DNA of 64,000 bases from Nageia nagi (Eukaryota; Pinophyta), in contig JBITNC010000001.1 in NCBI GenBank assembly GCA_050084985.1, positions 134,974,001 to 135,038,000 on the forward strand, written 5' to 3'. Shown one piece after another: positions 45,100 to 58,239 of the stretch. Made by a program: the position numbers and the translations under genes. The notes beneath the pieces were generated by a model that saw only the letters and a program-made list of their open reading frames with translations, was not told where the DNA came from and searched no databases. Positions within the stretch are counted from its first letter, which is position 1. The number at the start of each line of letters is the position of its first letter.

Positions 45100-48000
45100 T
45101 AATCCTAATGTTGAAGATATTCCAAAAATATTCAAGCAATTAAGAGAAATCTTGAAGATCTCTTAAAAGATTATGAAGCCCAAGTTAATGGTTGCTTTAG
45201 ATAAGTTTGAAAAAAGACTCCATCCAATTCCACACCTTTTGGGCTTTGACACAATATAAAAAAGATCAATAATAGACTCATTTGCATTACAAGAAGGACA
45301 TAAAGGGTTATCCACATCCAAATGCATGAGTTTGTGACCTTTAGGAAGGCCTTGGAAAGTTAAGCTCCAAGTGAAAAAAGATTGCTTGGGTTCAATATAC
45401 TTGGCCCATAACATCTTGAATCTAGAACACCATCTTGCACTAAAAAAGAAAAGAAAAGATCCCAAGACTCATTGAGCTTGGGAAGCATAGGTAAGTTGGG
45501 TAAAAGCCAACTCTAACCATGCTTAGTTATGTAAATAAAAAAAGAGATCTTTAAATCATTTCCATTTTTTCCACTATGAACACTACGAATGTTGACCAAG
45601 CTTGGGCCACAAGGAGAAAGGCGTGTAGTTCAACCCTATGTCATAAGTATCTTTGTCTTCATGCTTTAAGGCATGGATATGCTTGAAAGACTCCCATGGG
45701 ATCCAATATTTGGAAGCATGATTGCAAAAGTAAAAAAAAAAAAAAGAGATTCCTTTTTTTTAAAAATGTTTGGCTCAAACCCATTGGATGCTAGCCAAGA
45801 GAAAATTTTGAAATTGAATAACTAGAGACCACCAAATATTGAGATAAAAAAGAGCACTTCCTTTCCATCGACCACCACGTTTCTAGAGGAGCCAAGTTTT
45901 GATGGCTTCCCAGGCTTTCCATATACTTTCACAAACAAAAGAACAACAAATTTTGATAGGAACTAGGGCAACAATTAAGGAAGGTAAGCCAAGTTCTTTC
46001 CATATTTTTTTTCCAAATGGGAGCCCTTGTGAAATACAATGACGAAGCAAAATTTTCTAGGATTCAAAACCTTGTAAAGCTATGATAACCCACTTGACAC
46101 TCAAGGCTAGACCTTAACGTTGTCAATAAAAAAGACCCATACTTCCTGAGCTTTTGGAGAGATAACAAAATTCCTAGGCAACTCTGTGAAAATATTTCTT
46201 TAATTTAGTATTAGCCCACAAAAGATCTTTAAGATATTTTTACAAGTTCTTATAGCAACCTTGGGAAGGAACCCAACAAGATGAGTAATAAACATGAGTA
46301 GAAGCTAGAATTTTTGAGCAAATTTAGAATTTTCTAGCTAAAGATAACTTCTTGGAAACCTAGTATGATAACTTTTTCTCCACCCTCTGTAGAACATAAT
46401 TCCATAATTGCGTTGAGGTTCTTTAAAATGCAAAAGGGATTCTTAGGAATTTGAACATTTCTCCAAGTTTTATCCATTGTTATTGGAAAAGAAGCTAGCC
46501 AATAGGGAATATCTGATGAAGTTTATCTATAATAGGAAGCTTTTTTCCATTGAATTCTTGAACTTGATACTTTGCAAAAGTGTCAAGATAAGAAAAGGAT
46601 TGAAGAACAAAAGTCTTGTCTTCCTTTAATGTAAGGAGTCATCAACAAAATGTGCATTAATCAACTAACCATGATTTCCAGGAGAGAAATCTCGTGAACC
46701 AACCCTTGTGAAGCTTTGATTGCTAGAAGATAACCAAAAGATTCAACTACAAGTACAGAACTATAAATGCCTATGATGTTAGTTTGCATTCCATCAAGCA
46801 TCAAAATAGCTGAAGCATGGTTGAAAAGCATTTGATTTGAGGCTAGAAAGATAAGGCCAAACCTAATGGTTTTAAGCATAGTAAGAATGAAATGCCATTC
46901 AATCTTGTCATATGCTTTTTCAAAATCTATCTTAACAAAAAGGGTATTTGGTTGAGAGGCTTAGGCCTATACCATTCCTTTCTAGACATAAATAACATTA
47001 TCAAGGATTTATATGCTTTGATTGAATACTATTTGCTTTAGAAGAACAATTTGGGGAAGAAGAGGCCTAAGTCTTAAAGCCAGAGCTTTAGCTATTATCT
47101 TATAGTTGACATTGTGTAAAGCAATAGGCCTCCAATTGGTAATAAGCTCGGGGTCTTCTAAATTTGGGATAAACTTGATATTCCCTCTATTAATTATGGA
47201 TCCCAACAAAATCGTTAAGAAAGCTTCGTGATAAACACAAAGAAGATTAAGACTAATAACATCTCATAATTATTTATAGAATTCACATGGGAAGTTGTCT
47301 AATCTTGGAGCATTTTCATTTTCCATGCAAGAAAGAGCGACTTTCACATCGTTAAGGGAGAGAGGGTGGTCATACTCTTATTTCAAAGGAGAGAGTTTAT
47401 TTGGAACAACATTGCAACATTATGAGAGGATATTTTGTCTTTCCAAGGTAAACTCTTGAGAAACAAAAACTTGTTTATAATTTTTGACAAAAGTTGTGGC
47501 AATACTAGGAGGATATGAGACTTTAGTATTTTCATCCATAATGGCTTTAAATTGCACCATTGATTTTGAAGGCTAAAGACATTGAAAGAATTCTTTAGAA
47601 AATTTATCACCAATTTTGAGCCAATGGAGGCAGGCTCAAAGTTGGGTACCTTTAGCCTCATACAACTCCACCTTTCTTAGCTCATATAAAACAACAACAA
47701 CATGCTATTGTAGAGGGATGCTCAAAGGATTAGCTTCAAGTTGGATTGAGGCATGTGCAAGCTTTCTCTAAGGGTATTATCAAATTGTTTACAAATTTTG
47801 GTGATCTTGAACCCAACACTCTCAAAACTGAGGTGGTTCTAAAAATTGCATCATTCCACCAATTGATCCAACCAACATTCCCTGATGGTCTTGGGAAAAG
47901 TTTCCAAACTTTGCAGATATGAACTACAGTGGTAGGGTGATGCAAAAAAGAGACATTGAGGCAAAATTGAGAGTGGAAGAATCTAGGGATTTGTTGGGGA

Positions 48001-48360
48001 GCACAACATTAAAAATGATAGGCATATGGTCCAAAATGGTGTTTCGTGGAGAGCCAACAATCGAAGGTGCTTCTTGAGTAACACTATGGAAGCCAAAATT
48101 AGAGTGGTTTGTAAGCATGGCCAGATCCAATATCTTAAGCACTCTATCTTATCTTGTTTTAAGATTAGACCATGTGAACCAAAGGAAGTCTACAATGTTT
48201 TTATTATTATGACATGCAATGGGGTCTATAAGCCCATGCTTAATTTTTAGAAAAAATCAAGCATCCATTTCATTTGCACACCAACACATTGGGATGCTTC
48301 CTATATTCCCTTCAAGCTTTTCAATCATGTTAAGTCACCATAGAAAAGCCAAACTACCTA
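45100..48360 (-). pseudogene. LINE ORF2, plant L1 type, minus strand
   Basis: The order from right to left is consistent. First is the endonuclease C-terminal half (NMIEKLEGNIGSIP, DPIACHNNKNIVDF, DLAMLTNHSNFGFHSVTQEA, then LDHMPIIFNV; 48350-48000). RT follows: GSIINRGNIKFIPNLEDPEL, ITNWRPIALHNVNYKIIAKA and LALRLRPLLPQIV (47209-47009), the KIEWHF and GFG region (46990-46870), and HFVDDS (near 46640; the catalytic FADD is FVDD). Last is the zf-RVT domain, KQSFFTWSLTFQGLPKGHKL, DNPLCPSCNANESIIDLFY (45465-45200). Many stops and shifts. The N-terminal endonuclease half is missing, so it is a 5'-truncated copy as usual for LINEs. Confidence 0.88.
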
Positions 48361-48399
48361 GATCATAACATTTGGTTGTACAGTAACCATCATTACATT

Positions 48400-49220
48400 A
48401 CAAGAAAAATTGTAATTTATAAATTTTTTTAAATAATATTTTTAATGTTTGTGATTCAAATTTTTGTTAACAATAATTCCAATAATTGCTCTAACTATTT
48501 TTTTATAAATTTTTTGTTGTTGATTAAAGTTGTAATAATTTATTTAATAAAAATCAAGATCAATAACTCTTATCCTTAATAGTGATCATTTAATTTTAAT
48601 GAAAATAGTGTTATTTGAATGAAATAGTTATGCATGCATTTTTTAAACATTAAATTATACTTTTATGAACATCAAATCACATAATATTAATGAAATAAAT
48701 ATCATTTGAGTGAAACATTAATGTATATATTTTATAAATATTAAATTATATTTTTATGAACATAAAACTAGTTTAAACAATAAGCTAATTTTCTATTTCA
48801 TAGTAGATGTTCAAGTTCAAAATTTAACATCATTCTTGAAATTTAATAATTGTACATGGTTGAAAATTTGAATAATTTTTATATGATATTTAAGTTAGAA
48901 CAAAATTATATTTTTTAAACTATAACAAAATCTAAAATTATTTACAAAATTTATGAAATTATGTCAAAGTCAAACAATAAATTGCTTTTATTTTAATAAA
49001 TTATATTGGTTGAATATGTAAATCAATTCTTGTTTGAGCATAAATTACTTGATTGAAATTCAAACACACATTCACACTAAAAATAAAATTTGTATTCTTG
49101 CTACTAAATATAATTTGTTTGAATACAAATCATTTAAATTATTCACATAATTATATATAAAAATTATTTTGTATGTGCTTTATTTGAATAATAAATTATC
49201 CTTTAAATAAAGGGAAAATT
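48400..49220. other. Very AT-rich non-coding stretch
   Basis: About 800 bp rich in ttaaat, ataaat and aattat. No frame, gene or recognisable repeat. Confidence 0.7.
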
Positions 49221-49229
49221 ACTAGAATA

Positions 49230-50345
49230 ACTCAATTCCGAACAATCTTCCACTTTCAGATTGATTCATGCAACACCTGCAACTTAGGATCTGGATATTC
49301 TCATCTTGACCTATCAAACCTTGAGATTACTTGGAATCGGGAGAACCACCAAGTTCACATTTGCACCTTCACTAAGTTCTTCAACTAAACTCACTATAAA
49401 CCTCAACCAAATCATACCACTTGTTAACTTTAGCCTTTGATGTTCCACAAACCTCTACCAGTCCATGCTTCCAAATCCATGGATCATACCATCACATTGC
49501 ACAAATACTTTTATATTAAACCTTTCCTTTCCCACTCCTTTCTCCTCCATTTCCATCCTACATATACAAACATCATGCACAACATCTATACTTGTAGGTA
49601 GCTTCACCATCAAAACACTTTGATCTTGCATCAAGGATTTCACTTCCTTATCCATGCTAACAAACTCCAAGTCCTTCATGGATTTCTCTTGTATCAAACA
49701 TTCACTATCATTAGTATATAAACTATATGAAGTTGTGGGTAAACTTTGGCTTACCCTCTCAAATCATCCTCAATCTTCCTTCTACCATTTCTCTCACTTA
49801 ATCCATAATCCTTTGCTTCAAAAATTGAAGATCCGATACGAATTTTTAGTATTCAATATATAAAAATAAAGTTTGAGTAATCCAATTAACCCAATTTATA
49901 AGAATCTTTAACCAAACAAGATCACACAAGAGAAGACATGAGCATGTAATGTGGTTCACCTAGTGTGGGCTACATCCATAGAGAATATCCAATCTTTAAT
50001 TCAATCAGTCCAAAAATACCAAGAGATACAAACAAAAACAACACCATTATACTTTCTCTTTGGTTACATAAGAATCCTCACTACAACAGTATCTCATTTT
50101 GTTTCTTATTCATATACAAACTCTACTCTCCAATTCTCCCTTGTAACTCTTTTTTCAATGCTTAAGTACAATAAATCTTACATACAATCATATAGATTCA
50201 CACATAGCTTAATTTTAGACCAAACTAAAGCTAAAAACCCATGTAAGAAGTCACCATCAATGGAAACATTAGTTTCCAAACTTAGAACAAAGAAATGTTG
50301 AGTTTACATTCTTAAAATAAAGCTTTTATGCCTTTAGATTCATAA
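49230..50345. mobile_element. Copia-like LTR fragment
   Basis: Contains gaacaatcttccactttcag and gcaacacctgcaactt (49240-49290) and ggttcacctagtgtgggctacatcc (49951-49975), text found in copia LTRs and related to the motifs at 14970 and 54450. No coding domain. Boundaries are not defined. Confidence 0.45.
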
Positions 50346-51095
50346 CTTACTTAGATTAGATTGGTCTTAATTGGCTGACCAACTTCATCAGGTATGGTTG
50401 CCTTTGACATGTCACTGATCAAACTTTGACCTAATTGACCTACTAACTAGTTGAATGACCTACCAATCACCTGACCAGCTTCCATTCGATTGATTAGTCC
50501 TGATTGACCTCCACCTGACTGATTGAAACCTACAAATTGACCTTGTGTATATTGATTAGAAAATAAAGAGTTGAAACTCGAAACTTGGCCCGAAATTTCA
50601 AGCTCAATTCCCACCATGAATGTGAAAATCGTAGGGCTTGCAATCTAACACAACTTCCTGGACTCAATCTAGCTCTCTCTCGTAAGTTGCTTGGGATTTG
50701 AACATAGGCTTCCCTAGATAGAAATATCATCGCCTGTGTGGATCCATGTCGACATATCTTTGTATTTTTCCTTTGCTTGCTTTCTTAGTAGAGGGGATCC
50801 CAAATTTTCCTCCTCTATTTCCACTATATCAAACTCTTCAAATTTTACTAGGAGAAGATCAATCAAACAAAGTCCCAATCCAAAGTGAAGAGAGTTTCAA
50901 AATATCACCTTGATTGTACATAAACTGAGAATGAATAGAGTTATACTTTTGGCATTTTTTGGTCAATCTGAACTCAACCAATATTGTTAGCATAGATGCT
51001 CGATATAATCATATTACATACAAAGGACATAAAAACCATTATCAGTTGAGCATGAACTCGATAGTAGCAGGGGAAACGAATTCATAATAGAGAAA
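50346..51095. other. Non-coding stretch with ttgacc/ctgacc clusters
   Basis: 50370-50545 is dense in short variants of 'ttgacctac' and 'ctgacca'. The rest shows nothing recognisable. Confidence 0.4.
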
Positions 51096-51099
51096 GAAT

Positions 51100-51540
51100 C
51101 ATAGAACAAACATTGATGATACACATACAACCTTTGATGATATACACATCACCTTTGATGATATACACATCACCTTTGATGATATATGCATGATGTTAAT
51201 AACATACATACAACTTTTAATCCTATATGAATAGTCCTTAATGATATAAATACAACTTTTAATCCTATATGCACAATTCTTAATGATATACATACAACCT
51301 TTGTATTTCATGTATGTACAAGAATTCTTCTTGATAGAGGCCATGCTCATGATATACACATGACACTTATTTATATACGCATGATGTTTCTACATTGCAT
51401 ACGCATAAGAATTCATGTTGATGATATATGTACAATGTTTAAACATATACACATGACATTTACTACTATATGTACAATATTAAATACACATTATGTTTAG
51501 TACTATAAACATGATGTTTCACCAACAACATACATATGTA
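51100..51540. repeat. Minisatellite of ~21-bp units
   Basis: Three near-identical copies of acctttgatgatatacacatc at 51129-51190, then decayed copies (aacttttaatcctatatgca; ttaatgatatacatacaacc) to about 51540. The minus-strand frame here (repeated SSKVMCI) is an artefact of the repeat. Confidence 0.85.
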
Positions 51541-52570
51541 TGGCGAAAGACTGATGATGTGGTTAGTTGTTCATAATAGTAGAGATGTGTATATCGATTG
51601 GCAACAAATGGGGTCTTTTCATTTCCATTATGAGGAAATCCCATTTTTATTAGAGAATCTTAAGTTTTGTTCAATGTTTCCAAAATAGTTATGGTAGTAA
51701 AGATGCACATGTTGGCTAGAAAATATTTGCTGATCAAATGGGGCTCATTTTTGTAAATAAAGATTTAATAAGACTATTTTTATGATTAATGGTTTTGTGA
51801 AAGCTTTTCTAGTAATTTTCCTTTAAATAAAATATACACATGAAAATAATGTAAATTTAGTATGTGCTTAAATGTCCTTTTTTTTTTTAAACTGTAAACC
51901 ATTTAATTAAAGTAGTGTCTCTTACTATAAACTAGTAAGATTACTATGTATGAATATTTATATTTATTTGAGCATAAATTTTTATTTGATTATTTTTAAT
52001 AAATATTTTCAAATTTGTTAGTTTAGAGAATGTAGGTAAGAGATTGTAACTACAATACGATATGATGGTTTTCTTAAGGGATTTTTTAATGGATTTTGAT
52101 CAAGTCATTAAAGATATCTCTCAATTATTAAATGGGCGTACTAGCATGAAACATTCTTGATAAGGAAACAAAGTTTTAATTAATTCACAAGTATCATATT
52201 TTAATTAATTCACGATGAGAATGGAAACCATATTTTAGTCACAAACTTCTCTAAAGATTATGAATAGTGCGTCACATGTATATGTTTGAAATAATGAAGT
52301 CTCCTTCATAGAAATAGATATCTTTAATTTTAAAGTTGAAGGTATACATCCCTATTAGTGGTGTTTTCTTTATAAATTTGTGGCATATTTTATTTTATTT
52401 TTTGTAAAATGATGTTATTTTTTCCTACATTTTGATTCTTCTTACTACAATTAATTGTTTAAAATTTATATCTCATGTTTTGAAATAATTTTAATATATA
52501 CATTGCTTGTATCATACAAACTCTCAAAATGCACTCTTTTATTACATTAGTCGAAACAACATTGACCAAT
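51541..52570. other. AT-rich non-coding stretch
   Basis: No gene or repeat recognised. Confidence 0.5.
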
Positions 52571-52572
52571 AA

Positions 52573-53090
52573 AGATACTTGGTGAGAATGATACAAAGAA
52601 ATGGAGAACACCTTAACCTTCAATGATTTATGGGTAAGTATTTGTGGTAGTATAACAAAACCTCAAGGGCCAATAGATTCAAAAGAATTAGCCATATGGA
52701 AGCACAAACATTCCAAGGATCTTACCCTAATTCGAGCATCAATTAGTGGAGAAGTTTACAAATACATTAACAATTTTGACATAGAATGGGAAGCATGCAA
52801 ATAACTTAAGGAATTATATAACTTAAATTTCAAATCCATTTAAATCTAATTAAAATTATTCAATCTTGAGATGAATGATGGAAAAATCATGACTTCATCA
52901 TAAATCAATCAAAATGTTGGAGGAAAATTGGATATGTATTTGAAAACCTTTATAAAAGCTCTACTTCCCACTCACTCTACCTATCTTGAGTCTCTCCAAG
53001 TAAGCAACCAATTAAAAACACTCATTTTTGATAGTTTGATTGATAAATTAATTTAAAGCCTTTGTATAAAAATTAGTTAACCTCCATGGT
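52573..53090 (+). pseudogene. Copia gag fragment (UBN2 type)
   Basis: An opening frame from 52601 (MENTLTFNDLWVSICGSITK, then ELAIWKHKHSKDLTLIRASI) is followed by broken text: LKELYNLNF, QLFNLEMNDGKIM, LDMYLKTFIKALLPTHSTYL and ESLQ. This is the UBN2 Gag core of Ty1/copia elements. No zinc knuckle or pol follows. The minus-strand copia remnant just downstream faces the other way, so they are different insertions. Confidence 0.72.
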
Positions 53091-53299
53091 GAAATAATAT
53101 ATGTTGCATGATAGAAACGTAAGCATCAAACCTAGGGTTCCTATTTTAGGGGATGCAATAGTAAGCATAATATAGGTATAAGTAGTTTTCTTAGAGAATG
53201 AGGATGTAGAAAAAACTCAAATTAAGGTAATATAGATAAAATATATTTACACAAGATGTGAAAGAAAAATATATGAAGCCAATCAATGTTGTTCTTCAT

Positions 53300-53675
53300 G
53301 GGTTTACTCAATATGTGTCACTCTTATACTTGGTATTGTTCTTCATTGGTTTACTCAATATGATATAAGTTTCAAATAGTCAAGGAGGATCATTGAACCA
53401 TAATTGAGAACTATAAGAGGATTTTTATTATAACCATGATAGCTTCATAGAAATAGATTTCACCAATTGATATAATAAAGATAATTTGAATAATTTTGAA
53501 AGTAAATTTCTCATGTGGCATTGAGAGATGAGAGAAGTTGCAATGATTATTGTATTACTAAAACACGAATAAATACAAGATATAATAGAGAATTTACAAG
53601 AGTTAAAAGAATTATACTCCTCCCACATTAACTATATTCTAAAATCATCTACTAAACTATTGTATTATTTCTAAC
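53300..53675 (-). mobile_element. 3' LTR of a minus-strand copia element
   Basis: On the minus strand it starts TGTTAGAAATAATAC directly after a purine tract (ATGGGGGAAA) at 53676-53690. The far end was not defined. Confidence 0.5.
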
Positions 53676-54175
53676 ATTTCCCCCATAATACATTAGGTCC
53701 TTAAGAAATAAGATAGGAAGCTCCAAATTTTTTCAAACTTTTCACAATCAAGAGACTTGGTGAATATATATGTAATTTACTCTTTTGTAGAATATTAGCA
53801 ATGTTGAATGTTGTGTAGTAAAACATGGTTACAAATGAAGTGCATGTGTATCTCAATTTGTTTATTATGTTAATGAAAAATAGGATTGTGAACCAATTTC
53901 AATACACCCTAATTGTCATAATTTAAAATTATAGGTCAACTATGTGAAATCCTAGTTTCTATCAAAATACAATGTAATAATACTACATCACAAATAACCT
54001 CTACAACAATATGGTACTTAAACTTTGTGGTAGATTTGGATGTGATACTCTATTTCTTACTTCCCCAAGAAAATGGTCCAAATCCAATGAATAATATATA
54101 TGTCTAGTTATCGACCTCATATCATCCAAGGATCCTCCATAATCTACATCTATGTATCAAATCAAGAAGAATTTA
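53676..54175 (-). pseudogene. Copia RNase H fragment, minus strand
   Basis: The text DYGGSLDDMRSITRHIYYSL is followed by several breaks, then the typical late segment (IRVYNW, KLRYTCTSF) and the tail FEKFGASYLIS before the purine tract. The order and the adjoining LTR identify the 3' end of a copia pol. Heavily decayed. Confidence 0.62.
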
Positions 54176-54309
54176 TCATTATTCTTATACTCCAAGCCAT
54201 GTCAATCACCATGGATGTATGACCTAGTATGTGTTAGTTAAATTAACCCCTAATCAAATGATAATAGTATGGAGAACTATCATTGTATAATAGATGTAAA
54301 CTAGGTTCA

Positions 54310-55470
54310 ATTTGTGTTGGCAAGGGGTGAATTAGAGTGTTATACTTTTAAACCTAAATCTTGAGTGCCTAAAACCAATGTTGTATAAACTTAAAACCAA
54401 AATAAAGAAAGCACATCAAGGGATCATCACACAACACAAGATATAATGAGGTTCACCAATATGGCTATATCATTGGATAATACTACTTGGATCATGGTCC
54501 AAATCTAGCCCTTATAAAGCACCAACTTTACGATCATTCATTGGTACCAACCAAAAGGAGCACCAACCCCTACTTTACTAGCACCAACCAAAAAGGAGCA
54601 CCAACCCCTACCTTATCAGCACTAACTAGAAGAAATACCAACCCCTGCACCAAGCACCTACTTGGAATTCAAAGCTTAATAATTAGTTTGACATATAAAG
54701 ATGTCTTCACTATTCACAAATCCATCCTTGGTTTGTAGCTCATCAAACTTCACCTTTGGATACCTCTATTTGAATCTTGTAATTAGTCTTCATAGCCAAT
54801 ACGCCATTGTATTTAACAATCTATCACTATACATCTTCATTAGCATCTCATTCACCCATTCAGATAACATATTTTCTATTTTGTTACATCTTCTTAGTAT
54901 TTTCACTCCTTTACAACTTATTCATGTATTCATTTAAGCATATTGTAGCTCATACACTTTAGTATCTTCTCACACCTTGATACTCTACTTAACAGAATAT
55001 CTTCTACCTTAACAACCTTGCTACTCACATGTTCATTCATATTAGTAACAAAAATATACAATCTCAGCTTACATACCTTCACTCATCATTGAGAAGGCTA
55101 CTAGACATTCATATTATTTATTTAAGTATATTTACTATAGCTCAAATGCTAGTAACAGTCACTAGGATATTCTACTCTTTTACTCTATTCTTACTTTGAT
55201 ATCAGTATCTCTCTAATAATGTATATCTCCAGGTTTATTTCCCTTCAGTTACTAAAACTCACCTTTTTATTTTAAGGATTATTCTATATATTTGTGTAAC
55301 TATCTCCACCCTTTCAAGCATAAATTATATTACCAGCTATAGGTTATGAATGTCCATACCTTCAACTATAATTTTCATGCTGATAATAATTACTAGTGTG
55401 CTCAAATCACTCATAATCATGACACTTAAAAAAAGTTGTTTTCAATAACTTTCATTTACAACTCCTATGT
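54310..55470. mobile_element. Copia-like LTR sequence
   Basis: Starts ggggtgaattagagtg and includes acacaagatataatgaggttcaccaa (54436-54462), matching 14960-14985. Then come short variants of gcaccaacc...aaaaggagcaccaacccct (54515-54640), as at 15060-15110. Non-coding. Confidence 0.6.
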
Positions 55471-55479
55471 TGACATTAT

Positions 55480-56060
55480 TGGAATGTATAATGCATTATT
55501 GTAAAGGTTGTATTAAATCTTCTATGTAAATTCACTAATACTTAAGGGTATCATTTGATACCTTAAGTATTTAAGTGAATATGATAATGTAACTTGTCCT
55601 ACACTCCATGTCATGAGCATGCCCCTTGGGTAAAAGGATGTGCATGTCATGCTTTTGTACATTGGATAAAATGGTGATCTAAAGAGGGATTTTGGCCTAT
55701 AAATAGAAGGCTCCCTCTTTGTGATCACACACCAAAAAAATTATGGAGTAAAGTTATGCTATAGGATAGAAGTGCAGGAGTTGAGATTAGGAGAATTGTA
55801 AGAGAGTTGTATTTGTGGTTGAAGTAAAGATGTAGTTAGTAGATGTACTCCTAGTTGGAGGAACCACTTTACATTTTGAGTTACATTGTGAGATTGTCTT
55901 ATTTGTGAGATTGTTATATGTGAATTTGAGAGCTTTCATGTGAAATTGGTTGATTAGGAATTATCTTGTTAGTGTTAGTTCCTTCAATTTTTTCATGTAC
56001 TACATCTTATTGCCTACTCATTTGTGTACACTTCCTTCCATTACATAGCCTCCCTACCAT
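55480..56060 (+). mobile_element. Probable solo LTR with TATA box
   Basis: A promoter-like block ggcctataaatagaaggctccc (55694-55715) is followed by ~300 bp of leader-like sequence ending near 56060. No internal genes adjoin. Boundaries and target duplication are not resolved. Confidence 0.45.
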
Positions 56061-57049
56061 TGTGTGACTTGTTTTAAACTCTAAATGCCCAAATATACCT
56101 CATGGTCCCTTCCACTCTGTACGCTATGAAGTCATGCCTCACAGCTCCTTCACCCTTCCTTCCAATGCAACAGATTACATAATACATTTTTTTGTTCCAT
56201 TGCATAAACTGAAATGGTTAATTCTTTTTGGGTTGATCTATTATGAATCTGGATGAGAAAATGAAGATATGCCCTCTCTAATATATGGGATTTGAAACCC
56301 CATGTCGCCCAACTTTGGCCTCTCTTTTATGCACTGCTTAGCCCACTTACCTCCTTTTTTTCTCTTCCTTCCTTTCATTTTCTAGCTACCAACTTCATTT
56401 ATTAAAAATTTAATGTCTTCTTTGCTTATACAAGCAAACTATCACTCACCTGAATTTGTCTTAATGAGCTTGAGTGGAGTGAAAGTTCAACTTAGAAATT
56501 AATAAGCTGCAGTAAAGTATGGGTCTCCTCTTAGAAATTTATTTTTTGTAGACTTGGTAGGTAAGTTATGATTGTCTCTTGTTTAAAGAGAGTATTTTTT
56601 TACTATTTAAAAAAAAATACAAAGGGAAGGTAATCTCATGAAGGTTATTTCCTTGGTAAAAATTTTAGTATTTTTTTAATTAATTAAAAAAAATGCCTTA
56701 ATTAAAATCTACTTTGGTAAAAGTGATATTTTTTATCGTCACTTGTGTTGTGATAAAATTTTTACTAATGTAATTTTTTACCTAAGCTTTTATTGACAAG
56801 AAAATTATTTTAGAAGATATTTTAACATGCAAGTAAGTTTTATTTATTTAGTTAAAATTACTAAGGTACACTAGTATGCTATCATTAGGGATAGAACTTT
56901 AAGTAAAAGAAGGGGGAATTTATATTTCTTTACTTAATGTTTTTCTATAGCATGTTAGATAAAATATTGCATATCTATTTTTTGGTAAACTTATGCAAAA
57001 ATGATAATGAATACTTCTTAATTTTTTTATGCATGCTAAGTATTTTTTT
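56061..57049. other. AT-rich non-coding stretch
   Basis: Includes a perfect 22-bp A/T palindrome at 56671-56692 (seven T, AATTAATT, seven A). Nothing else recognised. Confidence 0.5.
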
Positions 57050-57385
57050 TGCAAAGTGATAGATAGATGCAATGGTACATGCTTAGTACTTGAAATTTTA
57101 AGTTAATGATGCATACTTAGAACATAAATATTTCAAGCTAATGATACATACTTAGAACTTAAATTTTTTAAGTTAATGGTGCATGCTTAGTACTTAATTT
57201 ATTGGAATGATGCATGTTTAAATTTTTTAAAGCTGTGTGAATGATGCATTTTTTTTGCTTAATGCTTAAAGCTTAAAATTTTTAATGCATGCTTAAGGAA
57301 TTAAATTTTTTAAGTTATTGCTTAGGAATTAAATTTTTTTAAGATGCATACTTATGACTTAAAAATGCATGTTGAGTATTTATCC
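57050..57385. repeat. Irregular repeats of an AATGCATGCTTAG...TTAAATTTTTTAAG unit
   Basis: Variants of 'atgatgcatacttagaacttaaattttttaagtta' occur about eight times at 35-50-bp steps (57070-57380). Confidence 0.7.
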
Positions 57386-58235
57386 TTATGCAAAGTATGG
57401 AATGGACTTGTACAAAATAAGTGATGATGTGAAGATGTCCTTTAGGGTTTGGTAAACAAAACTCATTGAACACTTAGGTTTCAAATTTTTTGCATGGATG
57501 ATGATTTACTTATGCTTTTTTACTTCATGTTTCACATTTTGATTTTTTTCTTATGCAAACAAAAATGCAAATATTGATATGAGAAACCCCCTAAAATGAA
57601 TACATTCGCATGTATATTCTACAACATGATTTATTTGGGAAGCTATGAGGTGAGGACAGGCGAACTAAAGCCTTTAAGTTCGATGATCCAAATGGTGAAC
57701 AGTTCATACTTCTTAATTGTCCCTAAGTCCTCTGTTGGTTTGGAAATAACTCTATTAGGTGGACAGGCATGTGTGTAGTGATACCACATGTTCGCACATC
57801 CATTTAGAGATTATCTTGATAACCTAGGAGGGAAACTTAAAACCTAATTAAGATTAATAATTTGTCCAATCCAATAAATGTCAAAACCTTAGAAAATTGC
57901 TAGTACTTATCCTTGTGAGAGTATATTATTGCCCATGGGGAACTGGTTGAAGATTGGTAGGACCCAGGCTCCTCTTGTGTGGGCATCCAGGTGAAAGCCT
58001 AATTTTAGACAAGAAAATAAGCCTCAACAATGACACTCTACATCTACGATTCTTGAGATGAGAAATGTATTTGAGTAAATGGGTTATTATTTGAATTGTA
58101 AAATATTTGCACTTGTGAATCAAATCAAGCATGTATTTAGTGTTAATTATAACATGTATTATTTACTTGGCTAAAACCTAACATTTAATGTTGATTATTG
58201 AAACTATATGCTTATTATTTCACATTCTTGTGTAG
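57386..58235. other. Presumed 5' flank of copia element
   Basis: No LTR matching the 3' LTR start at 62128 and no TGGTATCAGAGC-type primer site was found here. The short frame at 57596-57778 has no known domain. The 5' LTR may be lost or too diverged to see by eye. Confidence 0.4.
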
Positions 58236-58239
58236 AAAA

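Noticed and set aside
52573-54175. A single copia element spanning the gag and RNase H remnants
   Set aside because: The gag remnant is on the plus strand and the RNase H remnant on the minus strand.
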